Positions 63,401-64,000 of a DNA stretch of 64,000 nt are shown in pieces. Origin of the DNA: Sarcocystis neurona (lineage: Eukaryota; Apicomplexa; Conoidasida; Eucoccidiorida; Sarcocystidae); assembly GCA_000727475.1 (NCBI GenBank), contig KL647334.1:256394-320393 (forward strand). The letters run 5' to 3'. The translations under genes and the position numbers were made by a program. Position 1 is the stretch's first letter; every line of letters starts with the position of its first letter. The notes under the pieces were generated by a model. It did not search any database and had not been told where the DNA came from. It was given only the letters and a program-made list of their open reading frames with translations.

Positions 63401-63700
63401 TCGTCGGGAGGCTGCTTAGTGTATTGCTGCTGCTGCTGCTGCTGTGGCAAGGCTGCCGGCCGTGTCATTGCTGCAGCTGTGGGGGGAGGCCGCCTGTTGT
63501 ATTGCTGCTGCCGCTGCTGCCGTGAGGAGGCTGGTGGTTTTATTGCTGCTGTTGCTGCTGTGAAATTGCTGCTGTGGCAGGAGAGTGGGCTGGTCCCCGA
63601 TATTTTATTTAATCCGCACGGCTTCCCAAGTCGCATGACCGTCGGAATGTTGATCGAAGCGATGGCTGGGAAAGCTGCAGCCGTCCACGGGGCATACCAG
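22630..63700 (+). CDS. RPA2: RNA polymerase I second-largest subunit (RPA2/RPA135), 18 exons, C-terminus beyond window
   Basis: Catalytic-core subunit of nucleolar RNA polymerase I, which transcribes the large rRNA precursor. Predicted exons: 22630-23056, 25936-26373, 27628-27826, 30914-31232, 32770-32964, 34202-34321, 35288-35370, 36903-36984, 38499-38606, 39681-39809, 43321-43748, 48021-48098, 49127-49954, 51992-52189, 55369-55486, 57714-57835, 60909-61317, 63581-63700. They join to 1,467 codons without a stop and all phases agree. Conserved blocks occur in family order: [91 protein letters not shown]. Assignment to Pol I rather than Pol II or III rests on the [30 protein letters not shown] and [12 protein letters not shown] contexts, which resemble human and yeast Pol I. 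The C-terminal zinc-binding region is not in the window. Start chosen at the first in-frame ATG (22630); ATG 22861 is an alternative. The known family is about 1,135-1,200 residues, so this copy is enlarged by low-complexity insertions. Confidence 0.93.
23110..23380. repeat. TGTATG microsatellite, RPA2 intron 1
   Basis: About 270 bases of GTATGTATGTG/CATATACG alternation directly after exon 1. Confidence 0.85.
23825..23978. repeat. Left arm of a long inverted repeat, RPA2 intron 1
   Basis: Its reverse complement matches 24555-24708 over about 154 bases with scattered changes. Shared words include GGCGCATGCGCTGCAGGGCG and CCACGTTTACGCCCCTGCAG read on this strand. Confidence 0.85.
24555..24708. 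repeat. Right arm of the long inverted repeat, RPA2 intron 1
   Basis: Reverse-complement partner of 23825-23978 across a spacer of about 576 bases. Contains GGGCATACACGCAGACGC and GGGGAAGAGCGCCCTGCAG. Confidence 0.85.
25360..25890. repeat. CTG tract before RPA2 exon 2
   Basis: Interrupted CTG repeat ending about 45 bases before the exon 2 acceptor. Confidence 0.85.
25936..26373 (+). CDS. RPA2: RPA2 exon 2
   Basis: Residues 143-288. The exon begins after acceptor CCTGCAG with [14 protein letters not shown], matching yeast KLSVSVEQVSI. An insertion of about 75 residues of Ser, Ala and Gln runs follows. Conserved sequence resumes with [12 protein letters not shown], equivalent to the family's YPxECRxRxxTY, and continues to [13 protein letters not shown], equivalent to human LGYVPIMVKSKLC. 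It ends in phase 1 at donor GTGAGC. An internal acceptor-like TTTCGCAG at 26271-26278 was not used because the conserved CRE..TTY block lies upstream of it. Confidence 0.85.
26380..27580. repeat. RPA2 intron 2: CAG arm then CTG arm
   Basis: CAG-type repeats follow the donor (about 26390-26540). CTG-type repeats occupy about 26690-27540 up to the acceptor region. The arms are complementary. Confidence 0.85.
27628..27826 (+). CDS. RPA2: RPA2 exon 3
   Basis: Residues 289-354. It starts after TCCCCAG with [13 protein letters not shown] and carries the highly conserved [14 protein letters not shown] followed by RTNFPLAL and VVFRCQ. These match the human stretch running from LPPQALIEHHEE through GGYFIINGIEKVIR. 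It ends in phase 2 at donor GTATAA. Confidence 0.95.
27840..29030. repeat. TA-rich part of RPA2 intron 3
   Basis: TATATGTGTACATA microsatellite, with mixed sequence at about 28330-28690 that lacks a convincing frame. Confidence 0.7.
29040..30020. other. Mixed and TCTC-rich part of RPA2 intron 3
   Basis: A TCTGTGTCTC-type tract at about 29530-29640 within otherwise unremarkable sequence. No exon found. Confidence 0.5.
30022..30845. repeat. CTG tract containing an assembly gap, before RPA2 exon 4
   Basis: Nearly pure CTG/CTC triplets on both sides of the gap, ending shortly before the exon 4 acceptor. Confidence 0.95.
30128..30715. other. Assembly gap (588 N)
   Basis: A run of N inside a CTG array, so the true array length is unknown. 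Confidence 0.99.
30914..31232 (+). CDS. RPA2: RPA2 exon 4
   Basis: Residues 355-461. The acceptor CTGCTGCAG ends a long CTG tract that contains the assembly gap. It encodes [16 protein letters not shown], then [18 protein letters not shown], matching human [26 protein letters not shown]. The less conserved helix after it ends at CSSGRN. Donor GTGGAA (31233) is weak and was chosen because its phase 0 and the residue spacing to exon 5 fit the family; GT at 31187 is an alternative. Confidence 0.85.
31270..32750. repeat. RPA2 intron 4, TA-rich with a TCTCCGTG tract
   Basis: TA microsatellite at 31300-31460 and 31690-32330. A short mixed island lies at 31460-31640. GTCTCCGTGTCTCC repeats at 32580-32690 are the GGAGAC family in reverse orientation. 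Confidence 0.7.
32770..32964 (+). CDS. RPA2: RPA2 exon 5
   Basis: Residues 462-526. [15 protein letters not shown] aligns to human [26 protein letters not shown]...LMFRKL aligns to CICIHL...EKFYMLCLMTRKL. Acceptor GTGCAG and donor GTAAGG are both in phase 0. Confidence 0.92.
33580..34160. repeat. Cluster II of the GGTGTACGTACACC palindrome, RPA2 intron 5
   Basis: Copies at 33583-33596 (last base differs), 33801-33814 (one change), 33951-33964 (two changes), 34032-34045 (perfect) and 34144-34157 (perfect). The last two share the flank CGGAAAC. The host sequence is mixed, not TA-rich. Confidence 0.9.
34202..34321 (+). CDS. RPA2: RPA2 exon 6
   Basis: Residues 527-566. [17 protein letters not shown] matches human EDNPDSLVNQEVLTPGQ and is followed by a helix ending LNYLQ. 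Acceptor ATGCAG, donor GTAGAA, phase 0 at both ends (exactly 40 codons). Confidence 0.93.
34340..35270. repeat. RPA2 intron 6, TA-rich
   Basis: TATATGTATACATA microsatellite almost throughout. No exon seen. Confidence 0.75.
35288..35370 (+). CDS. RPA2: RPA2 exon 7
   Basis: Residues 567-593 plus two bases. It encodes [19 protein letters not shown] and ends DVITE(R). This falls where the family is variable (between the LTPGQ helix and YLFATGN), so support comes from acceptor GTTGCAG, donor GTAATT and the phase fit. Confidence 0.8.
35380..36890. repeat. RPA2 intron 7, TA-rich with a palindrome and a 78-bp direct repeat
   Basis: A perfect GGTGTACGTACACC at 36065-36078. Direct repeat units begin at 36288 and 36366 (period 78) with a partial third at 36460; the first two share GGCAGAAGCTGCACGTGCC. 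Confidence 0.8.
36903..36984 (+). CDS. RPA2: RPA2 exon 8
   Basis: Residues 594-621. [19 protein letters not shown] matches yeast MQYFLSTGNLVSQSGLDLQQ. Acceptor ACGCAG, donor GTACTT; it begins with one base completing a codon and ends in phase 0. Confidence 0.95.
37070..38470. repeat. RPA2 intron 8, TA and GTAT microsatellites
   Basis: CTAT/ATAT words at 37080-37560, mixed sequence at 37570-38200, then TGTATGTAA repeats at 38220-38360. Confidence 0.75.
38499..38606 (+). CDS. RPA2: RPA2 exon 9
   Basis: Residues 622-657. [15 protein letters not shown], then [13 protein letters not shown] and MKTTS, matching yeast SGYTVVAEKINFYRFISHF. Acceptor CTGCAG, consensus donor GTAAGT, phase 0. Confidence 0.96.
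38830..39120. repeat. Degenerate direct repeat, RPA2 intron 9
   Basis: The word AAGCCTGTATATAGGTG recurs about 106 bases apart (38832 and 38938), with a diverged third near 39087. Confidence 0.65.
39681..39809 (+). CDS. RPA2: RPA2 exon 10
   Basis: Residues 658-700. [20 protein letters not shown] then APCGLLLHL is one of the most diagnostic blocks of the large beta-like polymerase subunits. Acceptor ACTGCAG. Donor GTAAGT at 39810 was preferred to GTAACT at 39786 because it keeps the Pol I spacing. Confidence 0.95.
39820..39985. repeat. CAG tract after the RPA2 exon 10 donor
   Basis: CAG/AGC repeats begin about 15 bases after the GTAAGT donor. Confidence 0.85.
40850..41150. repeat. Minisatellite of about 70 bp, RPA2 intron 10
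   Basis: Four to five diverged units with AGAACAAGC, GGATAGGGG and ACTGCTATA-like words, beginning near 40857, 40927, 40990 and 41066. Confidence 0.7.
41280..43110. repeat. RPA2 intron 10, GGAGAC tract then TA-rich
   Basis: GAGACGGAGACGG repeats at 41288-41345, then TA microsatellite to about 43110. No exon seen. Confidence 0.7.
43321..43748 (+). CDS. RPA2: RPA2 exon 11
   Basis: Residues 701-842 plus two bases. It starts [16 protein letters not shown] (human IPALLCNLGVTPI). About 75 residues rich in Pro, Ser, Ala and Gln follow, then [15 protein letters not shown] (human YPVLLDGVMVGWVDK) and [11 protein letters not shown]. Acceptor CCTCAG, donor GTAAGG, phase 2. The low-complexity stretch replaces a short loop in other species. 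Confidence 0.92.
43750..44830. repeat. RPA2 intron 11, degenerate minisatellite of about 110-130 bp
   Basis: Recurring blocks with GAAGAAGATTTGC, GGTAGACGCGCGTCAC-like and GAGAGGG words between about 44360 and 44790, embedded in TA repeats. Confidence 0.65.
45400..46640. repeat. GACGTCATAT minisatellite spanning an assembly gap, RPA2 intron 11
   Basis: At least eleven units, each with GACGTCATAT (or a variant), GAGAGAGA and GGGGGGAAAATATATACA, lie on both sides of the gap. Unit length varies from about 40 to 110. Confidence 0.9.
45907..46336. other. Assembly gap (430 N)
   Basis: A run of N inside the minisatellite; the array is probably longer or collapsed. Confidence 0.99.
46640..48000. 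other. RPA2 intron 11, mixed and TA-rich sequence
   Basis: 46770-47350 is mixed sequence where a small missing RPA2 exon could lie. The rest is TA- and GAGACGGAGACA-type repeat (47640-47720). No exon could be assigned. Confidence 0.45.
48021..48098 (+). CDS. RPA2: RPA2 exon 12
   Basis: Residues 843-868 plus two bases. [18 protein letters not shown] aligns to human PGLFLFTTPCRLVRPVQN. Acceptor TTGCTGCAG, donor GTGAAG; the phase matches exon 11 directly. About 15-20 residues normally found between the PP motif of exon 11 and this block are not seen, so a small exon may be missing from this model. Confidence 0.88.
48230..49020. repeat. RPA2 intron 12, TA-rich
   Basis: Long (TA)n runs and TATATGTA words. 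No exon seen. Confidence 0.8.
49127..49954 (+). CDS. RPA2: RPA2 exon 13 with large Q/A/T insertion
   Basis: Residues 869-1144 plus two bases. It starts [15 protein letters not shown] (human EELIGTMEQIFMNVA). A Gln run and a long (Ala-Thr) tract at about 49236-49433 follow, then a charged stretch of about 135 residues. Conserved sequence resumes at [20 protein letters not shown] and ends [13 protein letters not shown]. The frame is open throughout. Acceptor AAACAG, donor GTAAGA. It is not visible whether any of the insert is spliced out as an intron. Confidence 0.9.
49236..49433. repeat. CAG/CAACAG array inside RPA2 exon 13
   Basis: Mixed CAG and CAACAG units read in frame as a short Gln run then Ala-Thr alternation. 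It is coding because the frame is open to the conserved NQSPR block. Confidence 0.9.
50250..51990. repeat. RPA2 intron 13: TA-rich, then CTG tract up to the acceptor
   Basis: TA microsatellite at 50250-51240. A short GTCTCCGTCTCC tract at 51650-51715. CTG repeats at 51780-51990 run directly into the exon 14 acceptor. Confidence 0.85.
51992..52189 (+). CDS. RPA2: RPA2 exon 14
   Basis: Residues 1145-1210 plus two bases. [18 protein letters not shown] corresponds to human NMYQCQMGKQTMGFP. It continues [35 protein letters not shown]. Acceptor GCTGCTGCAG ends a CTG tract; donor GTCAGT, phase 2. The normally invariant MGKQTMG reads MLKQTTG. Confidence 0.95.
52250..54370. repeat. RPA2 intron 14, TA-rich
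   Basis: Microsatellite with TGTCCATATATG words recurring at 52430-52680. No exon seen. Confidence 0.75.
54800..55150. repeat. GGGAGACAG tract, RPA2 intron 14
   Basis: Purine-rich GGGAGACAGGGAGACA units, a member of the dispersed GGAGAC family. Confidence 0.85.
55369..55486 (+). CDS. RPA2: RPA2 exon 15 (catalytic DMEDAM block)
   Basis: Residues 1211-1250. [17 protein letters not shown] contains the conserved acidic ED pair that helps hold catalytic magnesium in this family; [11 protein letters not shown] follows. Acceptor TTTGCAG, donor GTACGT. The junction codon is TGC, so the usual Gly-Tyr before DMED reads Cys-Phe. Confidence 0.95.
55510..55690. repeat. CTG tract after the RPA2 exon 15 donor
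   Basis: Interrupted CTG repeat near the 5' splice site, the opposite of the CAG usually seen there. Confidence 0.8.
56810..57045. repeat. 15-bp GTCTCCTCCTCTTCC tandem array, RPA2 intron 15
   Basis: About a dozen or more near-perfect 15-bp pyrimidine units; open in all + frames but not coding in context. Confidence 0.92.
57220..57700. repeat. RPA2 intron 15, TA and TCTGTGTC microsatellite
   Basis: TATCTATCTGTC words, then pyrimidine-rich sequence leading to the exon 16 acceptor. Confidence 0.7.
57714..57835 (+). CDS. RPA2: RPA2 exon 16
   Basis: Residues 1251-1290 plus two bases. [20 protein letters not shown] then [16 protein letters not shown] match the family's F-G...LDxDGLPxxGxxxxxGDP block. 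Acceptor GAGCAG, donor GTCAGT, the same unusual donor as exon 14. Confidence 0.92.
57890..58840. repeat. RPA2 intron 16, TA-rich
   Basis: TATATGTGTACATA words, including recurring AGAGAATATGTGTG blocks near 58500, 58590 and 58695. Confidence 0.75.
59437..59790. repeat. Tandem repeat of about 120 bp, RPA2 intron 16
   Basis: Units starting ATGAAGAGAGAAAG at 59437, 59557 and 59693. The first two are nearly identical over 120 bases; the third is diverged. Confidence 0.92.
60200..60680. repeat. TATA and TAGA microsatellites, RPA2 intron 16
   Basis: ATATATGT units at 60215-60310, then TAGATAGA runs at 60380-60530 and 60645-60665. Confidence 0.9.
60909..61317 (+). CDS. RPA2: RPA2 exon 17 with Gly- and Ala-rich insertions
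   Basis: Residues 1291-1427. It starts after GTCTGCAG with a Gly-rich stretch, then [15 protein letters not shown] (human YYKSKENCVVDNIKV), about 40 Ala/Gly/Thr-rich residues, and [37 protein letters not shown]. The RHGQKG block is near-invariant and close to the active centre. The acceptor choice is supported by phase. Donor GTCGGT is non-canonical in its last bases, but the join PFS/ESGLVPD matches human PFTESGMVPD exactly in spacing. Confidence 0.9.
61480..61645. repeat. 48-bp tandem repeat, RPA2 intron 17
   Basis: Three near-identical units; the word TAGGTGTGTA starts at 61514, 61562 and 61610. Confidence 0.92.
61646..62370. repeat. RPA2 intron 17, TA-rich
   Basis: TATATATGTA and TAGATAGG words. 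No exon seen. Confidence 0.75.
62720..63580. repeat. CTG-rich tract running into the RPA2 exon 18 acceptor
   Basis: Interrupted CTG/TGC repeats with pyrimidine-rich spacers over about 860 bases, ending at GTGGCAG. Confidence 0.85.
63581..63700 (+). CDS. RPA2: RPA2 exon 18 (last visible)
   Basis: Residues 1428-1467. [20 protein letters not shown] then [20 protein letters not shown] match human almost residue for residue. Acceptor GTGGCAG ends a long CTG-rich tract; donor GTATGG. The gene must continue to the right. Confidence 0.97.
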
Positions 63701-64000
63701 GTATGGTATATATATATATAGGCGTAGTAGACACATACTCATAAATCTACAAATAGGTACATACATATATATATGAGACGTCTACGTGGAACCATATAAT
63801 TCCTGTCTCTCTCTATAAATATATATAAATACATGTATGTAGAGCGAGAGAGAATAGTATCTGCACCTCGATATATATATATATGGATATATCGATAGGC
63901 AGAAGATAGGCTGGTGTGCATTTACATTTCTACATATTCTTTCCCACCTATATATATATATAAATATATATAGATGCGTGTATATGCGCATATATATATA
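63701..64000. repeat. Start of RPA2 intron 18, TA-rich
   Basis: TATATATA microsatellite to the window edge; the next exon is outside. Confidence 0.75.

Noticed and set aside
1..64000. TTTAGGG-type telomere-like repeats, CRISPR arrays, tRNA or rRNA genes
   Set aside because: I looked for them and saw none; the dispersed repeats have no constant spacer structure and no cloverleaf was found.

Overview
The window looks like nuclear DNA of an Eimeria-like coccidian (Apicomplexa). Three things suggest this. Long CAG/CTG tracts are read inside exons as runs of Ala, Gln and Ser. Genes are intron-rich. Introns are filled with TA, CA and GA microsatellites and local minisatellites. Two N gaps (30128-30715 and 45907-46336) mark a draft assembly. 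I do not call a species. I see no prokaryotic-type operon, CRISPR array, tRNA or rRNA.

Right two-thirds (22.6 kb to past the right edge, + strand): one gene, the second-largest subunit of RNA polymerase I (RPA2, also RPA135/POLR1B). I could place 18 exons (1,467 codons in frame, every junction phase-compatible) by matching conserved Pol I blocks in order, from the N-terminal HVGSF block through [29 protein letters not shown] and [12 protein letters not shown] to the FPSRMT/MAGK block. The C-terminal part lies outside. Exons are 4.4 kb of 41.1 kb, so about 89% of the gene is intron.

Left third (1 to about 17.5 kb, - strand): a second gene, read leftwards, for a long coiled-coil protein of unknown function. 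A large low-complexity Ala/Gln/Ser exon (about 13.9-17.5 kb) is followed by small phase-compatible exons encoding continuous heptad-like helix. The gene runs off the left edge. Between the two genes (about 17.5-22.6 kb) lies a CAG/CTG mosaic in which every frame is long and coding cannot be assigned firmly. A few short + and - candidates are listed.

The most interesting signals are structural. (1) On both strands CTG tracts (sense) sit directly before 3' splice sites, and in some introns CAG tracts follow the 5' splice site, so the two arms could pair. (2) A 14-bp perfect palindrome, GGTGTACGTACACC, recurs in two clusters about 32 kb apart, plus single copies. (3) There is a roughly 154-bp inverted repeat inside RPA2 intron 1. 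(4) A GGAGAC satellite-like repeat is scattered in both orientations through many introns.
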